NCBI GenBank assembly: GCA_964627755.1
Contig: CAZVIH010000055.1
Span: 1-12,954 of the forward strand
DNA from: B10-G9 sp964627755
GTDB taxonomy: Bacteria > Chloroflexota > Anaerolineae > Anaerolineales > UBA11858
Direction of reading: 5' to 3'
DNA: 12,954 nt
Shown: positions 6,231-12,954 of the stretch, one piece after another
Position numbering within the stretch: position 1 is the stretch's first letter
Layout of the letters: each line of letters begins with the position of its first letter
Translations under genes and position numbers: made by a program
Notes under the pieces: model-generated
Told to the model about the DNA's origin: nothing
The model's input: only the letters and a program-made list of their open reading frames with translations
The model's database searches: none

Positions 6231-6856
6231 AAATTCTCCGGATCCCCGGTATTTGGTTTGACCTTGAAGAATCTAAAGAATATTTGAACCAGCGGTCCAA
6301 TTAATAGGGCAAATGCCAGGGTACCAACACCCACCGGGCCTTTCAGGATCCAACCCAGGATCACTACCAGAACCTCTATCACTCCTCTCGATAGTTGAAC
6401 ACTCTGACCTGTGGTTCGTGAGACAGCTAACATCAAACTATCCCTGGGGCCCGCACCCCCGTTGACGCTGATATAAACTGCGGTGGCGATCGCGGATAGG
6501 ATAACAGCGATCAGCATGCCTGGGATCTGCAGCCAGAGATTTCCATCCAAAGCAGGGAGGAGAACCAAGAATAGATCCGTCCAGGGACCAATAAAGAGAA
6601 TATTTCCCAGGGTGGCCCAACCGATCTTTTCCTTCAGTGATATAGCGCCCAGCAGTACTAGTACTCCTGTTGCAATGATCATTGTACCCGGGCTCGTACC
6701 TGTAATATCCGCCAGAGCAACTGCCAGTACTGCCCAAGGTCCCGTGCCAAGCCCTGCCTGGATGATCAAGGCAATCGCCAGACCATAGATCGCAAATCCA
6801 AGTTGCGCAATCAAAAAATCGTGGGGAAAGGTTTTCCAGTGGATAGTTTTTAACAT
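6227..6856 (-). CDS. YczE/YyaS-family integral membrane protein
   Basis: The 209-residue protein, from ATG 6856, has about five or six membrane segments. It shows the two paired loops typical of this family: GLGTGPWAVLAVAL...GTSPGTMII in the first half and NGGAGPRDSLMLA in the second. YczE proteins are poorly characterised; in Bacillus one affects surfactin production, but no general transport substrate is established. A TTG at 6877 would add seven residues (MIWYTPH). Neither start has a convincing SD, so the N-terminus is uncertain by those residues. The stop overlaps the start of the metallophosphoesterase by four bases, so the two are translationally coupled and may act together at the membrane. 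The region between this gene and the CHAD gene is described separately. Confidence 0.82.
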   Translation of the reverse strand: MLKTIHWKTFPHDFLIAQLGFAIYGLAIALIIQAGLGTGPWAVLAVALADITGTSPGTMIIATGVLVLLGAISLKEKIGWATLGNILFIGPWTDLFLVLLPALDGNLWLQIPGMLIAVILSAIATAVYISVNGGAGPRDSLMLAVSRTTGQSVQLSRGVIEVLVVILGWILKGPVGVGTLAFALLIGPLVQIFFRFFKVKPNTGDPENL

Positions 6857-6877
6857 GTGGGGAGTGTACCATATCAA

Positions 6878-7048
6878 AGAATTATCATCTTGCCATTGGG
6901 AATTGAGGCACTGCTTGTGACCGCTTCTTGCCCTGTCCTCGGGGCAAGCTCATTTTCCGGAAGACAATCCAAAATAATCATCAAATCCCCGGGGACGGGC
7001 ATAAGAACTGATGAACACGCCCAGACGGGTGATTTGATTGACAGGTGA
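6878..7048 (-). other. CHAD-YczE intergenic spacer with two inverted repeats
   Basis: I find no credible protein in this spacer; the open frames crossing it resemble no family. It contains a perfect 7-bp inverted repeat, CTTGCCC/GGGCAAG, around an 8-nt loop (6927-6948). It also has an 8-bp repeat, ATCAAATC (6980-6987) with GATTTGAT (7031-7038), enclosing a nested GGGC/GCCC pair. Neither hairpin is followed by a T run on either strand, so an intrinsic terminator is not supported. It may carry a promoter or leader RNA for the YczE-phosphoesterase unit, but I see no clear -35/-10 pair. Confidence 0.4.
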
Positions 7049-7957
7049 TTAATCAACCGGATATTGAAAACAGCTCTGGAAGGCCCGGGCGCTAACGTCC
7101 GAGATCAGCCAGTGAGTCTGTTTAAGACATTTCTTCTTGGCCCGGGATAACCGTTTTTGGAGCACCCCCAACAATTGCCCCAGCGCCAGCAGGGTATCCA
7201 CTCCCGTGCCTTGTTCAAATAACTCTTCAGCTAATTTTCTTAAATTGAGGATCTGGATTTCAGTATCCTGGAAAAGACCAAAAGTATCCTGAACAGTCTT
7301 CAAATTGCTGCAGATCTTTTCGAACTGATCCTGATCCATCATCGGACTGAAGAACTCCATCATATAACGAAGTTTCTTAACCAGGATGCGATAATCATGA
7401 TAAACTTCTGCCGGTGTGTTTTTTGACAAATTCTGACCATCTTTTTGAAGTTGGCGGTACCGTTTCACAATCCAGAGGCAGCCATATTCTCTGGCATCTT
7501 CCAGTGAGAGCGGGGTTTTGTCAGTAATCCCCCCCGCCAACAGATCAGCCCAGGATTTTAATATCTCATTCACCCTCCCAGATTGCAGGATCCCCGACAG
7601 CTCAACTTGAGCGATCATTCGTTTCTTTTCAGCCAGTAACCGAACGGGATTCAAATGGGGCCGCCAGGCTTTAGGGATCTCTTTTTTTAAGGATGGATAA
7701 TGAGATAAAATCACATCCAGGTCTCGAACTTCACCAGTTGCAAGGTGGATCCAATGAAAATCTTGCTGATATCTTTGACGTATATCTTCTGGAAGCAGTT
7801 TCTTGAATTCGATCAGAGCGGCCCGGGTCCGGCGGTTAGCCACTCGCAGATCATGCAAGTGGATAGGGTCCTTTCCCTCGATACAACCATCCAGGTGCAG
7901 CTGCATGGTTTGCAGCTCTGTTTGAAATACACTCCGGGCAATCTCTGATAAATTCAT
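7049..7957 (-). CDS. CHAD-domain protein (putative polyphosphate-binding)
   Basis: The protein has 302 residues, nearly all taken up by the CHAD helical repeat. The first half has IHLHDLRVANRRTRAAL (32-48) and GEVRDLDV (75-82). The second half has YHDYRILVKKLRYMMEFF (186-203) and VQDTFGLFQD (222-231). The conserved His35, Arg38, Arg42, Arg43 and Arg45, and His187, Arg190, Lys194, Lys195 and Arg197, form the basic surface that binds polyphosphate in studied CHAD proteins. There is no CYTH/triphosphatase domain attached. It follows tldE by 21 bp with a poor SD and is separated from the next gene by about 190 bp, so it may end the peptidase transcription unit. A possible granule-binding role is inferred from the family; no polyphosphate kinase is in the window. 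Confidence 0.9.
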   Translation of the reverse strand: MNLSEIARSVFQTELQTMQLHLDGCIEGKDPIHLHDLRVANRRTRAALIEFKKLLPEDIRQRYQQDFHWIHLATGEVRDLDVILSHYPSLKKEIPKAWRPHLNPVRLLAEKKRMIAQVELSGILQSGRVNEILKSWADLLAGGITDKTPLSLEDAREYGCLWIVKRYRQLQKDGQNLSKNTPAEVYHDYRILVKKLRYMMEFFSPMMDQDQFEKICSNLKTVQDTFGLFQDTEIQILNLRKLAEELFEQGTGVDTLLALGQLLGVLQKRLSRAKKKCLKQTHWLISDVSARAFQSCFQYPVD

Positions 7958-7978
7958 ATAATAAATGTACCAGACATT

Positions 7979-9292
7979 TTAATCAGCTAATTTAAGGTTA
8001 TTAAACCGGGCTGCTTTGGGTCCAAGGTAGTTTCCGTAGAAACCGGTTTCTTTGGACCAGCTCATATCTGCCAGGGCATCCAGCAGGTTGCCTACCAGCA
8101 TCCCCCCCTTAAAGGGTTTCCTTTCACCATCCTCCACCACATACCCGAGACGGATTTCGCAGGCAAAATCGCCCGTGATTCGATTAGCGTTGAACCAGGA
8201 GTATTCAGCAATCTCAATCTGAGGTCCAGTTTGAAGTTCTCCCTGGCTTATCTTCCCAGCCGGGATTTCCAGACAGCCAAAACCACCGCTGGGATTCATA
8301 CGCAAATAATAAGCATAACGCTGATCAGAGATGAATGAAACCAGTTTATTCTCTTCTACGAGGGGAATACGTTGGGCTGGAATACCTTCGTGATCAAAGG
8401 CATCGGAGGGCATACCATATGGTAATTGCCTGTTAGCCCAGGCATTAAATGGATCCCCTTTGATTTCGTCGCGGAAAATGGATTTTCCGATTTCCCAGGG
8501 TGTTTCTCCGCTGTATTTCATGGAGGCAGATGAGAGAGTCTGCAGCACGCTGCCCGTGAGCTTGTTACCTGATACCATAGCTGCCAGCGAAGATCCCTGC
8601 ACGTACACCCGTCCAGTATAAGATTTTGGTTTATCCGCCTGAAGCAAATCGGATGTATATTGCGCCCGGAGAGCAGCCTCTTCCTGAAGGTTCAGGTCCG
8701 AAATCCGTCGCCGGGAAATATCTGTAATGGTTTCAACCTCATCTTCCCCTGTTCCGCCGATATATACCCACTGGAGGTATATTTCGGTGGCTTTCTGCTG
8801 GGCATCGATTCCCTTGCTGCTGACCAGATGAGTGTTTTTTTCCTGTCCAAAACATTCCGCGGCAGTCAACCGCACATGAGGAAAAGATGACGTGGTTTCC
8901 TTAAGCGTTTTTAATACTCCCTGAATTTTTCCAGCAGGATCCTTTAAATATTCCTGATCAACAAGTTCAATCTCCGGAATGGAAGCTGGTTCTGCAAAAT
9001 CATAGGGTTCGTTATGGACCAATTGAGCAGTTAAGACGGCTTTTTCCAGGGTGCTGTTGATATCTGCCCCGGGAAGAATGGATACAGTTCCCAACCCGCT
9101 GCCGAGGTTTCCTTCACCATTCATAGAATCGCATAATACATCAACCGTATACAACTCAGAATTTACCTCTCGCTGGGATTCCGTTGACGTCTTCAGCTCG
9201 TACTGCTGGAAGCCGTGTGTGGTCTCATGGCGAATGATCCAGGCTTTGATTGCCGGATTGTCATTGAGTGCTTTTTGAATTTTTCCTAACAT
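7979..9292 (-). CDS. tldE: TldE/PmbA-family protein, partner subunit of the TldD metalloprotease
   Basis: The protein has 437 residues, close to the usual length of the family. TldE has the TldD fold but lacks the zinc-binding HExxxH motif; none is present here. It forms a heterodimer with TldD that digests unfolded peptides. The C-terminal region shows the family pattern, with NANRITGDFACEIRLGYVVE and then KPFKGGMLVGNLLDAL before the end. The central DAFDHEGIPAQRIPLVEENKL (about 299-319) is the conserved strand carrying the acidic and basic family residues. The ATG overlaps the tldD stop by one base (TGATG), with GAGG eight bases upstream. This fits strict co-production of the two subunits. 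Confidence in the family is high; the natural substrate is unknown. Confidence 0.93.
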   Translation of the reverse strand: MLGKIQKALNDNPAIKAWIIRHETTHGFQQYELKTSTESQREVNSELYTVDVLCDSMNGEGNLGSGLGTVSILPGADINSTLEKAVLTAQLVHNEPYDFAEPASIPEIELVDQEYLKDPAGKIQGVLKTLKETTSSFPHVRLTAAECFGQEKNTHLVSSKGIDAQQKATEIYLQWVYIGGTGEDEVETITDISRRRISDLNLQEEAALRAQYTSDLLQADKPKSYTGRVYVQGSSLAAMVSGNKLTGSVLQTLSSASMKYSGETPWEIGKSIFRDEIKGDPFNAWANRQLPYGMPSDAFDHEGIPAQRIPLVEENKLVSFISDQRYAYYLRMNPSGGFGCLEIPAGKISQGELQTGPQIEIAEYSWFNANRITGDFACEIRLGYVVEDGERKPFKGGMLVGNLLDALADMSWSKETGFYGNYLGPKAARFNNLKLAD

Positions 9293-10686
9293 CAGCCTAA
9301 CCTCACTTTCATTAACAGGTGGGGACCGCCATCAGTGACCGGGACAATTTCCTTGATGCCTTTACCGCAATAACCACCGCTCAGATCAAAATCATTGGAT
9401 ACTGCCGAAATGCTTTCTAAAACCTCAGGTACATAACCAGTGAGCCCAACCGGAGTGTACATTTTATCCGTCAGAACCCCGTTCTTGATTTCAAAACCGT
9501 AGTGACCGGAAACTTGAATACCCCAACCTTTGGGATCTTCCATACCTGACGATATTTTCGGGATATAGATCCCATCATCCACCTGTCCGATCAACTCATC
9601 AAGCGGCATATCCCCAGATCCGAAGAAAGTATTGGTCATTCTGGGATAGACTTTGCGGGTGAAATCCTGTCTGCGTCCGTTGGGAGACCGTTTAATACCC
9701 AACTTTGTGGCGGAGAAGAAATCCGTGATACCACGTACAAATATACCGTCCTTGACGATTTGAGTGGCTTTCGAGAGCAGTCCTTCATCATCGAAGAAAT
9801 AGGATCCAAACGCTCCCGGGTAACCGGGGTCATCATAGATATTCACCAGATTAGACCCCACCCGTTTGCCTACATAGTTCGCCGCTTTAGCACGTTCCTT
9901 GACAAACATATCCGTTTCCACCCCATGTCCGAAGGATTCATGAGCGATCGTTCCGGATACTCCCGGTGCGGTCACTACAGTATATTCTCCCGGCTCAATG
10001 CGGCCCGCATCCAGTAATCCAACCGCATTCTTCACCAGTTTCTCCAATTCTTCGTCGCTGAAAGTTAAGATCTCCAGACCGGCCGTACCGCATTTGGATG
10101 TCCAGTCCACCACAACCCCTTTCTCTCCCATTGCTGTGACCATGATAGCCAGCTGGACCCGTTGGATATCCTGGGCCAGATCTACAGCCCGGTTTCGAAA
10201 GACGGTCTTTTCTCGCATCTCCAGAAAAGTGACCCGGGCATTGACGATCCTGGAATCGATATTCTTCACCCGCTGATTCAGTTCCCTTAAGTAATCCAGC
10301 TTGTCCTGGGTAGGAACCAGTGCAGGATCATGTTCCATTTCTGTTTGGAAATCCTCTACCCTTTCCTGACCTGGATCCAGCTTGCCATTCTTTTCAAAAT
10401 GGATCCCTGAAACAAAATCTTTTGCGTTTTTTAACAGCCCGTCCCGGTGAAATCCCCCTACACCCTTTTCTCGCATGGTATGGCCATCAAAAGCAGTAAA
10501 TATCACACCTGCGGTCGGTTCACCCGGCATGACTCTTTCCTGGTTATTATCGACCAGGTAGCGAGTATCTTCCCTGGATGACAGGGAAACCGCCCCATAG
10601 GGCGCTTTCCCTTCCAGAATTGAAACTGCCTCGCCCAAATCGGGGCGCAAGGCATTCATCTCCGGCGTTAATAGGTTTTTTCCCAT
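9292..10686 (-). CDS. tldD: TldD-type zinc metalloprotease subunit
   Basis: The protein has 464 residues. The catalytic HESFGH (249-254) matches HExxxH, with Glu250 as the likely general base. The conserved Cys440 in GYCGKG near the C-terminus fits the third zinc ligand of the family. TldD with TldE forms a barrel that takes unfolded peptides one strand at a time. In E. coli it takes part in microcin B17 maturation and CcdA turnover. No peptide-antibiotic genes lie here, so general peptide turnover is more likely. ATG 10686 is preceded by a strong GGAGGAG SD, the best ribosome binding site in the window. The gene follows the M29 aminopeptidase by 45 bp and is coupled to tldE, making a peptide-degradation cassette. 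Confidence 0.95.
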   Translation of the reverse strand: MGKNLLTPEMNALRPDLGEAVSILEGKAPYGAVSLSSREDTRYLVDNNQERVMPGEPTAGVIFTAFDGHTMREKGVGGFHRDGLLKNAKDFVSGIHFEKNGKLDPGQERVEDFQTEMEHDPALVPTQDKLDYLRELNQRVKNIDSRIVNARVTFLEMREKTVFRNRAVDLAQDIQRVQLAIMVTAMGEKGVVVDWTSKCGTAGLEILTFSDEELEKLVKNAVGLLDAGRIEPGEYTVVTAPGVSGTIAHESFGHGVETDMFVKERAKAANYVGKRVGSNLVNIYDDPGYPGAFGSYFFDDEGLLSKATQIVKDGIFVRGITDFFSATKLGIKRSPNGRRQDFTRKVYPRMTNTFFGSGDMPLDELIGQVDDGIYIPKISSGMEDPKGWGIQVSGHYGFEIKNGVLTDKMYTPVGLTGYVPEVLESISAVSNDFDLSGGYCGKGIKEIVPVTDGGPHLLMKVRLG

Positions 10687-10731
10687 ATCTCCTCCAACTA
10701 ATTTTTAAGCTTGGGTTATAAATTATTGATC

Positions 10732-11985
10732 TTAGAATGCCCATTCCCCCGCCCGCAGAACCGGTTCTACTTCTCCATTTTCAAGGACACCGTCAACATC
10801 CAGCTCTCCAGAACCGATCATAAAATCAGAATGGACCAGACTGGAATTTCCTCCCCGAGCTCCAAACTCCTCTAAAGATAGTTTTTCACCGCCATCCAGA
10901 CTGAAGCGGTAAGCGCTCCCCAGCGCCAGGTGGCATGATGCGTTTTCATCCAGTAAAGTGTTATAAAACAACAAACCTGACTTCGAAATAGGAGAGCTGT
11001 TTGGCACCAGGGCTGCCTCACCCAGCATACTGGACCCCTCATCCGTTGAGAGTAATTTCTTCAGAGTGTTTTCTCCCAATTCTGCAGAAAAATCAACCAC
11101 TTTGCCCTCTTTAAAGGTCAAACTGAAATTATCGATCACATTGCCCGAGTAGACCAATGGGCGGACGGATCTCACAGTTCCTTCTGTATACCGTTTATCC
11201 GGAAGGGTGAAGACTTCTTCTGTAGGTATATTAGCTGTGAATGGTATACCGGTCTGGGATTTGAATCCAGCCGAACGCCAGATATGGCCTTCTGGCAGAG
11301 TAAGCCAGAGATCCGTCCCGGACGCTGTGTAATGCAATTTTCGATATGATTTTTCATTAAGATGATCAGCATGTTTTTTCATCTCAGCCAGGTGAGATTC
11401 CCAGGCAGCGATAGGATCATCTTCATATACACGGCAGACCTTAAAAATGGCATCCCACAAGGCTGGCATCTGCTCTTCAACTGGCAGATCCGGAAAGATC
11501 TTCCTGGCCCAGCCTTCAATGGGGATTGAGAACAAGTTCCAATTCATAGAGTTCTTTCCAATATGGGCGCTGATCGGTTTCCAATGTTCCAGAAAGGCCT
11601 GCTGTCGTTGATCCACCAATTCCGGATCCTGGCCTTCCATAAGATCAGGGTCAATCGATGAAACGGTTAACATCGCGCCGCCATCTTTAATTACATCAAG
11701 GATTCCCTGGGCTTGCCAGGCGGGGAACTCATTAAAGGAATCCCTGGGCGCATATTTGAACCGCCCCAGAGTGATCTGATCATCACGCCACTGCACATCC
11801 ACCAGGCGGGCCCCGGCCTGATAGGCGCTATCTGCCACCATACGGATCAGAGGTGCCGATTGGATCGGCACACCATCATTCCTCATATGCTGCACGATCA
11901 ATTTTTGTCCGGGTTGTAAATTCAGACCAACTTTAATTACAAGGTCAGCGTACTTCTTTAAATTGAATTGAAAACTTTTATCCAT
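10732..11985 (-). CDS. M29-family leucyl aminopeptidase (AmpS/AmpT-like)
   Basis: The protein has 417 residues, the normal size for this cytosolic dinuclear-metal exopeptidase. The C-terminal half carries the metal-site blocks in order: ANIPTEEVFT (251-260, Glu257), GENTLKKLLSTDEGSSMLGEAAL (304-326, Glu323), NTLLDENASCHLALGSAY (342-359, His352 and Tyr359) and NSSLVHSDFMIGS (380-392, His385 and Asp387). The spacing of these ligands is that of known M29 enzymes. It removes N-terminal residues from peptides, which would complete the work of TldD/TldE just downstream. ATG 11985 has GGAG eight bases upstream; that SD can fold back on the adjacent CTCC (a GGAG-ATA-CTCC mini hairpin), which could lower initiation. 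It lies about 160 bp after tpiA and may have its own promoter, though none is obvious. Confidence 0.95.
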   Translation of the reverse strand: MDKSFQFNLKKYADLVIKVGLNLQPGQKLIVQHMRNDGVPIQSAPLIRMVADSAYQAGARLVDVQWRDDQITLGRFKYAPRDSFNEFPAWQAQGILDVIKDGGAMLTVSSIDPDLMEGQDPELVDQRQQAFLEHWKPISAHIGKNSMNWNLFSIPIEGWARKIFPDLPVEEQMPALWDAIFKVCRVYEDDPIAAWESHLAEMKKHADHLNEKSYRKLHYTASGTDLWLTLPEGHIWRSAGFKSQTGIPFTANIPTEEVFTLPDKRYTEGTVRSVRPLVYSGNVIDNFSLTFKEGKVVDFSAELGENTLKKLLSTDEGSSMLGEAALVPNSSPISKSGLLFYNTLLDENASCHLALGSAYRFSLDGGEKLSLEEFGARGGNSSLVHSDFMIGSGELDVDGVLENGEVEPVLRAGEWAF

Positions 11986-12070
11986 GGGAGTATCTCCACA
12001 ATAAGAATACTAAAAAACTTGTTTATTGAGGATTTTACCATCCATAAAAATAAATCCATCCCTGGAAGAT

Positions 12071-12120
12071 CCGGTAGGACTATTGACCTGCAGGTTGGAT
12101 GATATATGCCACCCTACTGG
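12071..12120. repeat. Imperfect inverted repeat in the tpiA-aminopeptidase spacer
   Basis: CCGGTAGG (12071-12078) and CCTACTGG (12113-12120) are complementary at seven of eight positions, the eighth being able to form a G-U pair in one strand's RNA. They enclose the perfect 10-bp palindrome ACCTGCAGGT (12086-12095). In the transcript sense a further GGGTGG/CCAACC pairing is possible. The minus strand is T-rich about 10-20 bases after the repeat but has no uninterrupted T run, so I do not call it a terminator. Function unknown. Confidence 0.4.
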
Positions 12121-12147
12121 AGAACTATTTTAGATATTGAAATTGGT

Positions 12148-12903
12148 TTATTGAGTTTTTTCGATGATGCCCAGGAATTTTTCTGCTGTAAGGCTAGCCC
12201 CTCCCACCAGGGCGCCGTCAATTTCAGAAGTGTTAAAGAATCCCCCAGCATTTTGAGAGTTTACAGATCCCCCGTATAAAACTCGAATACCCTGACTGAT
12301 CTTTTCACCCCATAAACCGGCCAAGGAGGGGCGAATTACACCGGCAATCAAATCAGAGATCTCGCTGGGAGAAGCGGATCTCCCGGTACCTATAGCCCAG
12401 ACTGGTTCATAGGCAATGATCATCTTCTCCGGATCATCCAAATGAATTCCCGCCAAACCTTCCTGCAGCTGCTGGTTGATCACGCTGGCTGCTTTCCCGG
12501 CATCTTTCTCTGCCAACACTTCTCCGACACATAACACCGGGATCAAACCAGCAGAGATCCCCGCTTGAAGTTTGCGGTTGATCAGTAGGTTATCTTCTCC
12601 ATAATAAGCCCGGCGCTCACTGTGGCCCAGGATGACATGGGTGCAAAATTCAGCAGCCATGGTCCCGGAAATTTCTCCGGTATAGGCCCCAGAGGGTTGG
12701 TGAGATATATTCTGGGCACCCAACAGGATAGGAGAGCTGACCAGAAGTTTATACAGGGTAGATAAGGAAGTGAACGGGGGGCAGACCAAGACTTCAACAC
12801 CAGAATAGGATCTCACCCACTGCATTAACACCCGCACCAGGGAAAGCGCTTCTGCCTCGGTTTTGTTCATTTTCCAGTTGCCAGCTATCATGGGCGTTCG
12901 CAT
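12148..12903 (-). CDS. tpiA: Triosephosphate isomerase
   Basis: The protein has 251 residues, full length for this glycolytic TIM barrel, which interconverts dihydroxyacetone phosphate and glyceraldehyde 3-phosphate in the cytosol. Catalytic residues are visible: Lys11 in GNWKMNK (8-14), His94 in LGHSERR (92-98) and Glu166 in AYEPVWAIGTG (164-174). The phosphate-gripping loop 6 and the YGGSVN and GALVGGASL phosphate-binding blocks are intact. ATG 12903 is preceded by GGAG, which overlaps the stop codon of the upstream gene, so it is probably the second or later gene of an operon. Glycolytic neighbours such as gap or pgk are not visible. Confidence 0.98.
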   Translation of the reverse strand: MRTPMIAGNWKMNKTEAEALSLVRVLMQWVRSYSGVEVLVCPPFTSLSTLYKLLVSSPILLGAQNISHQPSGAYTGEISGTMAAEFCTHVILGHSERRAYYGEDNLLINRKLQAGISAGLIPVLCVGEVLAEKDAGKAASVINQQLQEGLAGIHLDDPEKMIIAYEPVWAIGTGRSASPSEISDLIAGVIRPSLAGLWGEKISQGIRVLYGGSVNSQNAGGFFNTSEIDGALVGGASLTAEKFLGIIEKTQ

Positions 12904-12912
12904 ATTAATAGA

Positions 12913-12954
12913 TCACTCCAATTCAGCGATATAGAGGGAATCCACAATTCCCAC
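12913..12954 (-). CDS. C-terminal end of an unidentified upstream gene
   Basis: Only 13 codons and the stop are visible, reading VGIVDSLYIAELE followed by TGA (12915-12913). The stop is merged with the SD of tpiA (TTGGAGTGA), and the gap to tpiA is nine bases, which is typical of a tightly packed operon. Of the three minus-strand frames this one gives the most natural junction. A second frame stays open into tpiA and cannot be formally excluded. Thirteen residues are too few to name a family. Confidence 0.5.
   Translation of the reverse strand: MGIVDSLYIAELE

Noticed and set aside
6438..6872. Minus-strand frame of 144 codons overlapping the YczE gene
   Set aside because: Out of frame with a membrane protein that shows clear hydrophobic segments and family motifs; it is a shadow frame.
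6927..6948. CTTGCCC/GGGCAAG hairpin as an intrinsic terminator
   Set aside because: No run of T follows the stem on either strand.
6874..7056. Minus-strand 60-codon frame filling the CHAD-YczE spacer
   Set aside because: TTG start inside the end of the CHAD gene, no SD, no recognisable family; better explained as non-coding spacer.
9636..9836. Open frames on both strands inside tldD, and similar frames inside tldE and the M29 gene
   Set aside because: All lie within long genes with intact catalytic motifs and show no family features.

Overview
All supported genes lie on the minus strand, so the window is read from 12954 down to 1. It holds 14 near-complete or complete protein genes, the start of a CbiM permease at the left edge, and the last codons of an unidentified gene at the right edge. 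I see no rRNA, tRNA, CRISPR array, insertion sequence or phage gene. The longest gene-free stretches are about 190 bp (CHAD to YczE) and 160 bp (tpiA to the M29 peptidase). The organism looks like a free-living bacterium of moderate GC. The gene forms (M29 aminopeptidase, compact TldD/TldE, single-domain NnrE, CHAD and CbiM) would fit Chloroflexota such as Anaerolineae, but that is a weak guess without a database search.

Layout in transcription order. (1) 12954-12148: tail of an unknown gene, then triosephosphate isomerase. (2) 11985-7979: a peptide-degrading block of M29 aminopeptidase, TldD metalloprotease and its partner TldE/PmbA, with tldD and tldE sharing TGATG. (3) 7957-5160: a CHAD protein, then a YczE-type membrane protein coupled by ATGA overlap to a membrane-anchored metallophosphoesterase. 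(4) 5093-2259: a phospholipid block of acyltransferase B, phosphatidylserine decarboxylase, phosphatidylserine synthase and acyltransferase A. Here the two enzymes of the phosphatidylethanolamine branch are bracketed by two closely related DUF374/LPLAT paralogues. (5) 2169-918: a SixA-type histidine phosphatase and a single-domain NAD(P)HX epimerase. (6) 822-1: a new transcription unit with a consensus sigma70 promoter, a 42-bp near-perfect palindrome, a Fur-family repressor and cbiM. It looks like an autoregulated nickel/cobalt uptake operon.

Most of the window is housekeeping. The most informative signals are: the Fur-family operator laid over its own promoter; the paralogous acyltransferases around psd-pssA; a metallophosphoesterase with two active-site histidines replaced; a CbiM whose metal-binding histidine is not at the N-terminus; alternative hairpins over the psd ribosome binding site; and about three-fold enrichment of GATC, confined to coding DNA. 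I do not see convincing evidence of an entirely new multi-gene system.
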